The notes under the pieces are model-generated. The model was not told where the DNA came from. It saw nothing but the letters and a program-made list of their open reading frames with translations, and did no database searches. A stretch of 26,955 bases of DNA from CAYNYM01 sp049366815 (GTDB lineage Bacteria; Desulfobacterota; DSM-4660; Desulfatiglandales; HGW-15), in NCBI GenBank assembly GCA_049366815.1, contig JBMNCO010000078.1, positions 1 to 26,955 of the forward strand, given 5' to 3'. Positions 6,639 to 14,208 of this stretch are shown here, piece after piece. Positions within the stretch are counted from its first letter, which is position 1; the number at the start of each line of letters is the position of its first letter. Both the position numbers and the translations under genes were made by a program.

Positions 6639-8770
6639 GCCTCCTTTTTCCTCAACCATCTTTCGGCCAGAAATACCCCTAGGATGAAAAGGGCCACAAC
6701 GGATACCAGGAGCAGGATAGTGATCGCATTGGGATCCTGCAGCGCCGCTTCGATCCTGGTTTCAAAGACGGCCATGGCGATAATCCCCGGCGTCATTCCA
6801 AGAAGGGTGCCGATGATGAAATCCCGCAGCCGGATGTGGCCTGCGCCGGCCACCATATTCACAACCGTAAAGGGAGCTACCGGAATGATGCGAACCGTGG
6901 TGACCGCCACAACCCCATGACGCGCAAGTCGCTTGCTGACCTTCCGGATTCGTGAGCCGGCGATCCGACTCACTCCCCCGCGTCCAAGCAGCCTTCCAAC
7001 CCCGTAGGTGGCAAGGGCGCTCAGGAGACATCCCGCCAGCGAGTAGATGATGCCGCTGAAAGGTCCGAACACAAAAGTGGTCCCCAGGATCATGAGCGTT
7101 ACCGGGAACATGACAAAGCCGCCGACGACATAGATAAGGAGGGCCAGCAGGGGGGAGAAATCCTGTTCACGGATACTGAGGGTGGCGGCAATCACCCTTT
7201 CGGGATCGATCCACTCGCTGAGGGAAGTGAAGCGCCAGGCGGCGGCCAGGGCCAGCAGAACGGCCAGCAGGAGGAGAAAGCCACGAAACCGTTTGCTCCC
7301 CTTCTCATCAGCCGCCTCCGGGACAAATTCCTCCATGATGACCCTCGGATCGATAGGCTCCTCGGGATCCAGCGCGCTCAGATCCGGTATAAGCCCATTG
7401 ATCCACCCGTTGATTTCGGGCGCGAGGCGGAGAAGCGTCCGGCCTTTGTCTCTCAGTCTCCCGATTACCTCATTGAGGGTCTCGCCGCGGGTCAGGTAGC
7501 GGCTGATCTCTCCGGCCGGGATGTCGAGGTGCTCGGCCAGGAGCCGGTTTCTGAAATCATGGATAGCGCCTTCAATCCTTCCCCCCCCATCCCCTTCGAC
7601 GGCCAGGTCGCATTCGGTGTCCAGTCCCATGGAACGGTTGTTCAGATTGGATGAACCGACTCGAACCAATCTCTCATCCACCACCATGACCTTGGCGTGG
7701 ACCTTGACCCGTCCCTCCCCAAGTCCGGTTACACGGGGATAGTAGATGCCCAGGCGACCGTGCCGATCTGTATCTCTCAATTGCCGAATGACCTGTTCCC
7801 GGAGGATCCCCATGGTGGATGCCTCCAGCCAGCCGGCGCTGTAGCGGGGCAGCACGATGACGATATCCGGCCCGTCGTCCTCAGACAACCTTGCGGCCAG
7901 GGCCTTCCCTACGGCATGGGAGGTCAGATATTGATTTTCGATATAGATTACGCGCCGGGCCGCGGCGATGGCATCCAGGTAGAGGGCCTCAACCTCACGA
8001 ATACCCTCGCGCTCCCCGTATGGCGGATCGGTCCGGATGATTCCCACTTTGACGTCCCTCAGATCTTCCTTCAGATCATCGGGCCAGGGACTGTCTTTCA
8101 CCCTATTGGAAGAAGAAATCTTGCGGCCCGTTGCGCGGTGCCATCTTTCCCGGAACAGGTCCCCCAGGGCGTTTGCCACATCACCCTGCACGAGCATTTG
8201 CACATCGTGCACAGGCTCATAGATGCGGCCGAAAGGATCCGTGCGGCGGGAATCGTCGGCACGATGTTCCGGGGTATCCCAGCGGCCCTTGGCGAGATCC
8301 ATCCCTCCTACGAAGGCGATCCGGTCATCCATAACCACGATCTTCTGGTGATGGGAGGCGCCTAAGGGGTGCCGGTCGTCCAGATGCACGTGAATCCGAC
8401 GGTGCCTTTGCCAGGGGACGTAAAACATCGGGGGCATCTCCCTTTCCAGGGCATAAATCATGGCGAAATCCCACTCCAGGATATAGGCCTGAAGGTCTTG
8501 CCTTTTCTTTGTGACGGCCCTGAGCAGATCCCCCAAATGCACGGGGCCTTTTGGTTCCTTTCCGCGCCGTATGAGACGAATACGACTGTCTATATCCCAG
8601 GCCGCTATCATGATGGTGGAACGGACACGCTCCAATGCAGACGCAAAGGCCGAAAAATAGGCCTCCCCGTCGATCAGAAAAGCCACACGATCCGACTCTT
8701 CAATCCGCCAGCAGTTTCGTCCTTCCTGGAGTATTTTCTCTTTGATTTGCTTTTTCCCTCCCCTGTGCAT
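6635..8770 (-). CDS. Phospholipase D/cardiolipin synthase-like protein fused to a VTT (DedA/SNARE-associated) membrane domain
   Basis: This 711-residue protein has two HKD catalytic motifs: His141-x-Lys143-x4-Asp148 and His358-x-Lys360-x4-Asp365, the latter followed by GSSNLNNRS. Both are needed for the phosphatidyltransferase or phosphodiesterase chemistry of the PLD superfamily. From about residue 495 it becomes hydrophobic and matches the VTT/TVP38-TMEM64 family (YVVGGFVMFPVTLMILG, FGPFSGIIYSLAGCLLSALATYGVGRLLGR, then VRIIPVAPFTVVNMVAGAG). The C-terminus would therefore anchor a cytoplasmic PLD unit in the membrane. This two-part layout is known in proteobacteria. It may remodel phospholipids or make cardiolipin-like lipids. 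Its stop overlaps the EEP start. The ATG used lacks an obvious Shine-Dalgarno sequence, so the true start may be slightly internal. Confidence 0.9.
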   Translation of the reverse strand: MHRGGKKQIKEKILQEGRNCWRIEESDRVAFLIDGEAYFSAFASALERVRSTIMIAAWDIDSRIRLIRRGKEPKGPVHLGDLLRAVTKKRQDLQAYILEWDFAMIYALEREMPPMFYVPWQRHRRIHVHLDDRHPLGASHHQKIVVMDDRIAFVGGMDLAKGRWDTPEHRADDSRRTDPFGRIYEPVHDVQMLVQGDVANALGDLFRERWHRATGRKISSSNRVKDSPWPDDLKEDLRDVKVGIIRTDPPYGEREGIREVEALYLDAIAAARRVIYIENQYLTSHAVGKALAARLSEDDGPDIVIVLPRYSAGWLEASTMGILREQVIRQLRDTDRHGRLGIYYPRVTGLGEGRVKVHAKVMVVDERLVRVGSSNLNNRSMGLDTECDLAVEGDGGGRIEGAIHDFRNRLLAEHLDIPAGEISRYLTRGETLNEVIGRLRDKGRTLLRLAPEINGWINGLIPDLSALDPEEPIDPRVIMEEFVPEAADEKGSKRFRGFLLLLAVLLALAAAWRFTSLSEWIDPERVIAATLSIREQDFSPLLALLIYVVGGFVMFPVTLMILGTTFVFGPFSGIIYSLAGCLLSALATYGVGRLLGRGGVSRIAGSRIRKVSKRLARHGVVAVTTVRIIPVAPFTVVNMVAGAGHIRLRDFIIGTLLGMTPGIIAMAVFETRIEAALQDPNAITILLLVSVVALFILGVFLAERWLRKKEA

Positions 8771-8864
8771 GGATCAATAGAGCCGACATCCCATATACTT
8801 TCGAAGCCTCTTAAGGGATATGCGAAGAAAGAGATTCATTAAAGTTGGAGGTTTGCCTGCCGTG

Positions 8865-8878
8865 GAACGACGTCGTTC
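8865..8878. promoter_or_regulatory. Perfect 14-bp palindrome, possible operator
   Basis: GAACGACGTCGTTC is a perfect dyad in the 125-bp space between the pncB stop and the PLD start, about 95 bases upstream of the PLD ATG. It has no loop or T run, so it suits a protein-binding site better than a terminator. The binding factor is unknown, and a chance palindrome is possible. Confidence 0.25.
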
Positions 8879-8895
8879 GGAGGTTGAAGAGGGAT

Positions 8896-10257
8896 TCAGC
8901 TCTCCCCCAATTCCTTTATGATGGTCCGGTGAATCACCTCTTTCTGGAGACGCTCCAGACCGGGACCCAGGACGATGGGGTATCGTTCAGGATTCTTTAG
9001 GGCCTTGAAGGCGTTGTCCAGCTCTGAAAAATCTTTTTCGAACCGGTCTTTTATCTGCGCGAGGGATTCCGGCCTGTCCTTTCTTACGCCTTCGGCCATG
9101 ACGCGCCCAAGAAGTGGATCACCCGTTATGGTTTCATCCTTGAGGGCAATGACGTCCTGCACAGGCCGTGAGCCGTCCTTTTGCCGGAAGACCTGCTTTT
9201 CTCCGACCAGGGTCTTCTTGCCCGAACTGAGCTTCAGGACCGGGCGGCCGTCATACTGCACCAGCTTGTAAGCGATGTCCGTGTAGGGCGCATCCGCGGA
9301 GACCCCCATTTTGGTCCCCACACCGAAGGCATCGATTTGAGCCCCCCGGTCCAGGGCGTCGGCGATCTTGAATTCGTCAAAGCCTCCACTGGCAAAGATC
9401 CCGACATCCTCCAGCCCCTTGGCGTCCAGTTCCATGCGCACCGTCTTGCTGAGTTCCGCCATGTCCCCGCTGTCCAGGCGTATCCCCTTCAGCCTGTATC
9501 CCTGTTGTGCCATTTCGGTGCCGATTTGGGCCGCCTTTCGCCCTCCCTGGACGGTGTCATAGGTGTCGATCAGCAGGACGGTATTTTCCGGAAAGGTCTC
9601 ATAGAATGCCCTGAAGGCCTCTTCCTCGTCCTCGAAACTGGTGATAAAGGAATGGGCCATGGTGCCGTTTATCGGGATGCCGTAACGTTGCCCGGCAAGG
9701 ACATTGCTCGTACCCTCGAAACCCCCTATATAGCTGGCCCTCGCCACCTTGACAGCCGCATCCACGCCCTGGGTTCGCCTGAGAGAAAAATCCACCAGCT
9801 TTCTGCCGCGGGCCGCTTGACGGCATCTGGATGCCTTGGTGGCGATCATGACTTGGAGGTTGATGAGATTGATGACCAGGCTTTCTACAAGTTGCGCCTC
9901 TATGATCGGTGCTGTCACCTCAAGGATGGGTTCGTTCTTGAAAAAAATTCTGCCCTCGGGCATGGCCCGCACGTCTCCGGAAAAACGGAAGCCGCTCAGG
10001 TAATGGAGGAAATCAGGCCCGAACAGTCCGCTGGATTCAAGATATTCCAGGTCGCTCCGGTCATATTGAAACGTCTCCAGGAGGGAGAGGACATCCTCCA
10101 GCCCCGCGCTTACGAAGTAGCCGCGATCAGGGGGGTATTCCCTGATGAAAAGACTGAAGGAGGCCGGCGCAAACCTTCGATTCTTCAAATAGGCTGCGGC
10201 CATGGTGAATTCATAGAGGTCTGTCAGCAGGCAGGACGCATTCGTTGTCTGTTTCAT
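8896..10257 (-). CDS. pncB: Nicotinate phosphoribosyltransferase
   Basis: This enzyme joins nicotinate to PRPP to give nicotinate mononucleotide, the first step of NAD salvage in the cytoplasm. From the chosen start it has 453 residues. The N-terminus LLTDLYEFTMAAAYLK is diagnostic of the long bacterial NAPRT group. Further blocks are DFSLRRTQGVDAA, YIGGFEGTSNVLAG and GTMAHSF with the conserved His near 202. IRLDSGDM and the PRPP/phosphate-binding region IFASGGFDEFKI and FGVGTKMG follow. I placed the start at MKQTTNA because the conserved TDLY motif begins about 11 residues later. An ATG at 10308 would add 17 residues unlike the family. It stands alone, 125 bases before the PLD gene on the same strand. 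Confidence 0.95.
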   Translation of the reverse strand: MKQTTNASCLLTDLYEFTMAAAYLKNRRFAPASFSLFIREYPPDRGYFVSAGLEDVLSLLETFQYDRSDLEYLESSGLFGPDFLHYLSGFRFSGDVRAMPEGRIFFKNEPILEVTAPIIEAQLVESLVINLINLQVMIATKASRCRQAARGRKLVDFSLRRTQGVDAAVKVARASYIGGFEGTSNVLAGQRYGIPINGTMAHSFITSFEDEEEAFRAFYETFPENTVLLIDTYDTVQGGRKAAQIGTEMAQQGYRLKGIRLDSGDMAELSKTVRMELDAKGLEDVGIFASGGFDEFKIADALDRGAQIDAFGVGTKMGVSADAPYTDIAYKLVQYDGRPVLKLSSGKKTLVGEKQVFRQKDGSRPVQDVIALKDETITGDPLLGRVMAEGVRKDRPESLAQIKDRFEKDFSELDNAFKALKNPERYPIVLGPGLERLQKEVIHRTIIKELGES

Positions 10258-10309
10258 ATCTGTCGTTATCAACCTTTTCTGTAAATGAGCACATCCTATG
10301 TTGAGCATA

Positions 10310-10328
10310 CAGGGGCCATATCCCTGTC
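10310..10328. promoter_or_regulatory. Short inverted repeat upstream of pncB
   Basis: ACAGGG and CCCTGT arms flank a seven-base centre about 50 bases upstream of the chosen pncB start. It could be an operator or an RNA hairpin in the leader. No known NAD-regulon repressor consensus was recognised, so its function is unassigned. Confidence 0.2.
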
Positions 10329-10540
10329 TGAAATACAGTCGATGCGGTATTTTTTGGCCAAAGAATATGTAGTGAGTCTAAGCCCCTTCTCATAAAAATT
10401 GGACTGATGAGTGAATATGCGCTCCTGCGCTTGAAATGAGAGGTACACGGTCCTGGAGAGTGAAATACATGAAACCACCACCTATTCAAAACGTAGGATC
10501 AGAGCGGTAGGTTGGCTCTGACAAGAAAATCCTTTGGGGT

Positions 10541-10873
10541 ATGGATCCCGGATATGGCATGGGACCTGGATGGGGTTACAGGATCCCCTACGGACGACTC
10601 CAGGAGCCCCTCGAAAAGGACGATGCAAAGGAACTTGTAGAAGATTATCTCAAATCCACCCGCAATCCTAATCTGAAAGTCGGTGAAGTCGAAGATCATG
10701 GTCCCGGCTTTGAGGTGGCTATCGTCACAAAGGACGGTTCCCCGGTCGATAAAGTCCTTGTAGACAAGGAAACAGGCAGGATGGATTCGATCTATCGGTT
10801 CGATTGGAAAAGGGGAGGTGTCTCGCAAAAAAGACCAGTCCGGGAGCTTCGGAACGTAAGAAAGGGTGCGTGA
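10541..10873 (+). CDS. Small PepSY-like protein, apparently without its signal peptide
   Basis: This 110-residue protein starts with a Gly/Tyr/Pro-rich head (MDPGYGMGPGWGYRIPYG). A helix-sheet unit follows, KDDAKELVEDYLKSTRNPNL then KVGEVEDHGPGFEVAIVTKDG and VDKVLVDKETGRMDSIY, which has the shape of a PepSY-type repeat. Proteins I know of this kind from anaerobic deltaproteobacteria begin with a secretion signal before the Gly-rich head. Here an in-frame stop lies 33 bases before the ATG, and the intervening codons are not hydrophobic, so the signal seems to be missing. It may be a shortened or inactive copy. The C-terminal basic tail (KRGGVSQKRPVRELRNVRKG) is also unusual. The opposite-strand frame over the same bases looks like a shadow. 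Confidence 0.6.
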   Translation: MDPGYGMGPGWGYRIPYGRLQEPLEKDDAKELVEDYLKSTRNPNLKVGEVEDHGPGFEVAIVTKDGSPVDKVLVDKETGRMDSIYRFDWKRGGVSQKRPVRELRNVRKGA

Positions 10874-10881
10874 TTTCCTTC

Positions 10882-10909
10882 CGAATTTTTCAAAGGCCTA
10901 AAGTGTTAC
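10882..10909 (+). repeat. 28-bp intergenic repeat, copy A
   Basis: The block CGAATTTTTCAAAGG-C-CTAAAGTGTTAC recurs at 18260-18287 with one mismatch (C to G) and in the same orientation. This copy starts nine bases after the stop of the PepSY-like gene. Weaker similarity (GGTGC-TG) extends upstream in both copies. Confidence 0.7.
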
Positions 10910-10954
10910 GAAATTTTTGCAGGGCAGACATGGCGCCTGCCCCGGCCGTGAATT

Positions 10955-11083
10955 TTAGGTCTCCTCTTTACTCAAGAGCCTCATGTTTTCGCCGCAGCAC
11001 ACCAAGTCCCCATCACCTGGTTCGAGCACTGAAACCACATTCCCGCAAATGTCGCATTTGTAAATTTGGCCTTTTTCAGTCAT
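10955..11083 (-). CDS. Desulforedoxin-like protein (42 residues)
   Basis: This small iron protein is easy to miss. It begins MTEKGQIYKCDICGNVVSVL and has cysteines at 10, 13, 29 and 30. That is the Cys-x2-Cys-x15-Cys-Cys spacing of desulforedoxin and of the N-terminal domain of desulfoferrodoxin, which hold a distorted rubredoxin-type Fe(Cys)4 centre. The GDGDLVCCGENM block also matches that family. The protein ends soon after this domain, so it is the stand-alone form and not the two-domain superoxide reductase. An AAGGAG site lies seven bases before the ATG, and a TTGACA element occurs farther upstream. Such proteins act as small electron carriers in anaerobes. No redox partner gene lies beside it. 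Confidence 0.9.
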   Translation of the reverse strand: MTEKGQIYKCDICGNVVSVLEPGDGDLVCCGENMRLLSKEET

Positions 11084-11395
11084 CGTCTTTCTCCTTTCTC
11101 TCATGTTCGGCTCATGTCTTCTCGAACATATTTCGATTTTTGAGATTACCCTATGTCAAGGAATAAACGGGAACAATGGGGTCCTCAATTTATTTGCGAT
11201 GTGAAAAACCTGAAAGACCTCGAGTTGATCTGAAGTGTGTGGAAGCAGATGCAGAGCGGCCCCGGAAACCTTCCCAAGCCGTACGGAAGCGTCACGAAAC
11301 AAATACTGTATAGACCTTATTGTTTCAATCGCCGGTAAGGGTTAAATATGGAAAAGAGCTAAAAATGTAAAAAAAATGAATAGAGGAGATCAGTC
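11084..11395. other. Intergenic region between divergent genes
   Basis: 312 bases between the desulforedoxin-like gene and the unknown 140-residue gene. It contains the ribosome-binding sites of both and must contain both promoters. A TTGACA box reads towards the desulforedoxin gene, but I see no well-spaced -10 partner. No further gene is evident. Confidence 0.5.
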
Positions 11396-11818
11396 GTGAA
11401 AGACAAGGAGACGCTGCACAAAAAGGTCCAGGAAATGATCGACTGTTTTGCTACGACGGACCCGCTCAAGGAAATGAGTGAGTTGGACAGGGAGGGCGAT
11501 GTTGGTGAGGCGGCCCTGAAGTGGCTGGCCTTGACCACCTTGCACGGTATCAATAGAAATACCGAGAAAATCACGATACAAAAATCCGCAGATGGAGAGG
11601 TGAGGGTTACAGCACAGTATCGGCCGGCTCAACTCCCATCGCCCGGGTTGAGCATCGGAGAGAAAATCATCGAGACGATCCGTCGTATCATCCATCTTGA
11701 GGAGGAATGGGGTGAAACCAGCCTGGCCTTGGGGGTGCGTGAGGGGAGCATCGAGGTGAAAGTGGAGGTCGAAAGGTTTGAGGGCGGGGAGAAAGTGACG
11801 ATTAAATTTCCCCAATGA
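11396..11818 (+). CDS. Conserved-looking protein of unknown function
   Basis: A soluble 140-residue protein with a GTG start preceded by GAGGAG at good spacing. It opens with a helical part (MKDKETLHKKVQEMIDCFA, then DVGEAALKWLALTTLHGIN) and ends with alternating beta-like segments (EVRVTAQYRP, GSIEVKVEVERFEGGEKVTIKF). No signal peptide, membrane segment or metal motif is visible. The balanced charge and strong start suggest a real gene, but I cannot name the family. It precedes the universal stress protein by about 110 bases on the same strand, so a stress-related role is possible but unproven. Confidence 0.75.
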   Translation: MKDKETLHKKVQEMIDCFATTDPLKEMSELDREGDVGEAALKWLALTTLHGINRNTEKITIQKSADGEVRVTAQYRPAQLPSPGLSIGEKIIETIRRIIHLEEEWGETSLALGVREGSIEVKVEVERFEGGEKVTIKFPQ

Positions 11819-11932
11819 TTCCGTCCACAGATGTCAGGTCATAATCCTGTATCCGTCAATCGTTTCGTTGTGGAATTTTCGCGATCAGAACTTTTCGCGG
11901 AATAAAAATCCCATTCTGTTATGGAGGAGAAC

Positions 11933-12379
11933 ATGTTGCCTATAAGGAAAATTCTGTGTCCGACAGATTTCAGCGAACCCTCCCGTAAAGGCGTCGAAAC
12001 CGCAAATGAGCTGGCCGGACACCATTCAGCGGAGCTGATCATCATAAGTGTCGTTACGCCGATCCCCACAATGAGTGGGCCGGGAGTCCCGGCAACTTAC
12101 CAGGTTGGAGATTACTATAATGATATGGTGAATTACGCGACTCGGTCCCTGCAGGAAATATTACAGCGAATGATTTCCTCAGACGTGAAGGCGAGAAGTT
12201 TCGTGCTTCAAGGCAATGCAGCGGATGAAATCGTAAAAAAGGCTGAAGCAGAGAAGGTCGATATCATCGTGATCGCAACGCACGGGTGGACGGGCTGGCG
12301 AAGATTCGTCTTCGGCTCGGTGGCGGAAAAGGTGCTGCGCCTCTCCACGTGCCCGGTCCTGACCATCCCGCAGTCGTAA
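11933..12379 (+). CDS. Universal stress protein, UspA family
   Basis: A single Usp domain of 148 residues. It opens with IRKILCPTDFSEPSRKGVE, has the central IIVIATHGWTG, and ends with the nucleotide-binding block FGSVAEKVLRLSTCPVLTI. This is the G-x2-G...G-S type that binds ATP in many members. I chose the ATG at 11933 because GGAGG lies five bases before it. An ATG at 11921 would place that site inside the gene. These cytoplasmic proteins are generally induced by starvation, redox or membrane stress. The gene converges on the APS-kinase-like gene. Upstream are short CGCGA/TCGCG inverted arms of unclear meaning. Confidence 0.93.
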   Translation: MLPIRKILCPTDFSEPSRKGVETANELAGHHSAELIIISVVTPIPTMSGPGVPATYQVGDYYNDMVNYATRSLQEILQRMISSDVKARSFVLQGNAADEIVKKAEAEKVDIIVIATHGWTGWRRFVFGSVAEKVLRLSTCPVLTIPQS

Positions 12380-12500
12380 TGGTCCGCCGGCGCAACTTCC
12401 ACTGCTTACGCCTTGCTGCGTGCGAAATTGGATGCAAAGAGGTTGTTTTCGTGTGGGGAGACAAGGATCCCAAAAGGGAAATTCATGTTCCTGGAGTCTT

Positions 12501-13073
12501 CTAAGAAACCGTCTTGGAACCCGGGTCTGAAAACCACCTCGCTGTGACATAATCCATAATTTTCGCAGCCGATGCCCGGGGGTCTAAATCACGGGTGGAG
12601 ATTTCGAGTTCAGGACTCACGGGCGGCTCGTAGGGCGTCCCCACGCCGGGCAACCGGCCTTTCAATTTTCCTGTTCGCGCTTTTTCGTAAAGATCCTCTT
12701 CAACGGGTCCTGCAACGCGGGACGCTTCACGGTCGCGGCAGAGTTCCAGAGGGCAGGTGAGATAGATTTCAGCGAAACCAGAGATCCGTTCCCTGGCCAG
12801 GTCTCGAAAGGCGCGGCGGTTTCCTGTTGCATCGATCAGAACATTCCTGCCACCTTCCCGAACCAGCCATTCAGCCAAGACGACCAAGGCCCGATAGACG
12901 ATCTGCCTCTCCTCGTCTGTGTAACGGGGCTCCGGTGTCAACACTTTCCGGAGCCTGTCCAGGTTAAGGGTCAGGATATCGATATGGGCTTCTTTCGCCG
13001 CTGTTTCGAATTCTCGAGCCACCGTGGTCTTGCCGGAGCCCGGGAGCCCGGTGATCCATAGACAAAAATTCAT
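12501..13073 (-). CDS. Adenylylsulfate kinase-like P-loop kinase
   Basis: A 190-residue protein of the CysC fold, which phosphorylates adenosine phosphosulfate to PAPS. Walker A is GLPGSGKTT (9-17). DATGNRRAFRDLAR and the lid region DLYEKARTGKLKG and GTPYEPPVSPELEI match APS kinase closely. However, the substrate motif usually reading DGDNxR is here LNLDRLR, keeping only the second Asp, and there is an extra stretch (EASRVAGPVEE) in the lid. No ATP sulfurylase or PAPS reductase gene is nearby. It may be a true APS kinase or a relative acting on a different small molecule. The gene stands alone and converges on the stress protein. Confidence 0.8.
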   Translation of the reverse strand: MNFCLWITGLPGSGKTTVAREFETAAKEAHIDILTLNLDRLRKVLTPEPRYTDEERQIVYRALVVLAEWLVREGGRNVLIDATGNRRAFRDLARERISGFAEIYLTCPLELCRDREASRVAGPVEEDLYEKARTGKLKGRLPGVGTPYEPPVSPELEISTRDLDPRASAAKIMDYVTARWFSDPGSKTVS

Positions 13074-13301
13074 GGTGCATCCAAATAGAGTTCAAAATCA
13101 TTATAACAACTGGTTCGTTTCGATACAAGGAGGATAACACGGTAAGGAGCATGCCCACATCTTCACCGCCACCTCAAAATACAGGATTGCCCGTATTCCA
13201 TTCGGCCGGCGCCCGGAATACATTGGTGATTGTATGCGGTATCCAAAACAGATCCATGCCCTGCTTTTGAAAAATCATGAGTGTAACGGAAGGCAGAAAT
13301 C

Positions 13302-13775
13302 GTGACTGAGCCCTTTATCGTGAGGGACTGTGCCCTGATCGCCATCGCCACAGGCATGCGGGCGCAGAATTTACGGGAACTCCGTGACCGCCTGCGAGAC
13401 ATTGACTTGAACTGCATTTGCTATCATTTCTTGGGGGGGCTTCTGAGACCACGCTTTTTTGATGATCCGGAATACCATAACGACTTCGCCATCTGGGTGG
13501 CGCACAGCCTTCATAACAAAATCCTGGCGGAACGTCTGGCTGTAATCGATCCTGCCACATTTGATTCGATGGCCTCACTCAGGGATGAGCTCAACGAGGT
13601 GATTGAGGAAAGTCTGGATCAGAGTGAATTCCCAAAATGGGCGGAGAGGGATGACCAGTTTGAGTTCATCCGCTCTCAGATCGTCGTTTTCGATACTCAG
13701 ATGAGGATTGAAATGCCTCAGAGCTTACTCCGGAGCTGTGAGAAGCAGAATCGAAACACGGCGGAGATGGTGTGA
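13302..13775 (+). CDS. DUF5752-like protein of a trehalose locus
   Basis: 157 residues, all soluble. Characteristic strings are ATGMRAQNLRELRDRLRDID, ICYHFLGGLLRPRFFDDPEYHNDFAIWVA, LAERLAVIDPATF and QIVVFDTQMRI. From memory this pattern matches DUF5752, a family of unknown activity often encoded beside trehalose synthase glycosyltransferases. Here it is followed directly by the broken remains of such a glycosyltransferase and then by a GT20 trehalose-phosphate synthase, which supports the assignment. The start is GTG. No catalytic motif is apparent. If it normally works with the glycosyltransferase, it is now without its partner. Confidence 0.75.
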   Translation: MTEPFIVRDCALIAIATGMRAQNLRELRDRLRDIDLNCICYHFLGGLLRPRFFDDPEYHNDFAIWVAHSLHNKILAERLAVIDPATFDSMASLRDELNEVIEESLDQSEFPKWAERDDQFEFIRSQIVVFDTQMRIEMPQSLLRSCEKQNRNTAEMV

Positions 13776-14089
13776 CTTGTTCTGGAAGAAGCGGATATGG
13801 TGGTCGTCCAGATATCACGACGGTACGATCGGTTCGAGGACCCAAGCGGGGCTATCCATGCCTACGGATTAGCCAAGCAATTCATCCCTGATCTCCAGCT
13901 CGTCCTTGCCGTAGGCGGGGCGGCGGATGATCCGGAGGGGCGGCTCTGCGCATGCGTTATCTCTTTCATCATCCGGACAGGCTTGCTGAAATGGGCCTGA
14001 AGGCATGGGAGTTTGTGCGGGAGAATTTCCCCATCACCCGTAAACTGAGGGAGTGTCTCACCCTGATGGATGGACTGCTGCATCAGTAG
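13776..14089 (+). pseudogene. Trehalose-synthase-like glycosyltransferase (GT4) remnant, frameshifted and internally deleted
   Basis: Two pieces of one glycosyltransferase survive in different frames. The first, from about 13797, reads MVVVQISRRYDRFEDPSGAI, then AYGLAKQFIPDLQLVLAVGGAADDPEG. This resembles the start of the nucleotide-sugar-binding half of TreT-type trehalose synthases. The second, from about 13953 in another frame, reads MRYLFHHPDRLAEMG, then AWEFVRENFPITRKLREC, the extreme C-terminus of the same family, and ends at TAG 14087-14089. The N-terminal half and the donor-site centre (the EGFG...VTEA region) are missing, so the junction near 13937-13953 marks a large deletion. It follows the DUF5752 gene directly, the usual position of the intact enzyme. 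It is not expected to be functional. Confidence 0.75.
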
Positions 14090-14100
14090 GAGGAAGGATC

Positions 14101-14199
14101 GAATTTGAGAAGGCCGTTGATCATCACTCAAGGATCATCGACCCTCGGTCCTTGGGCATGTCCCTCTTGACCCATGACGCACACCTCATTACATGGAGT
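14101..14199 (+). pseudogene. Possible fragment of a PIN-domain-like C-terminus
   Basis: An open stretch without its own start reads FEKAVDHHSRIIDPRSLGMS, then LLTHDAHLITWSS, and stops just before the trehalose-phosphate synthase gene. The spacing of Asp and the LLTHDAHLI ending recall the C-terminus of VapC-like PIN nucleases. The match is short and the rest of any such gene is absent. It may equally be non-coding. Confidence 0.2.
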
Positions 14200-14208
14200 T
14201 CATAAGAC

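Noticed and set aside
9181..10284. Long open frame (367 codons) on the plus strand
   Set aside because: It lies wholly antisense to the clearly conserved pncB gene and has no recognisable motif; it is a codon-bias shadow.
13150..13266. Short frame (MPTSSPPPQNTG...) upstream of the DUF5752-like gene
   Set aside because: There is a purine-rich AAGGAGG nearby, but the peptide is 38 residues with no family resemblance or attenuator-like features.
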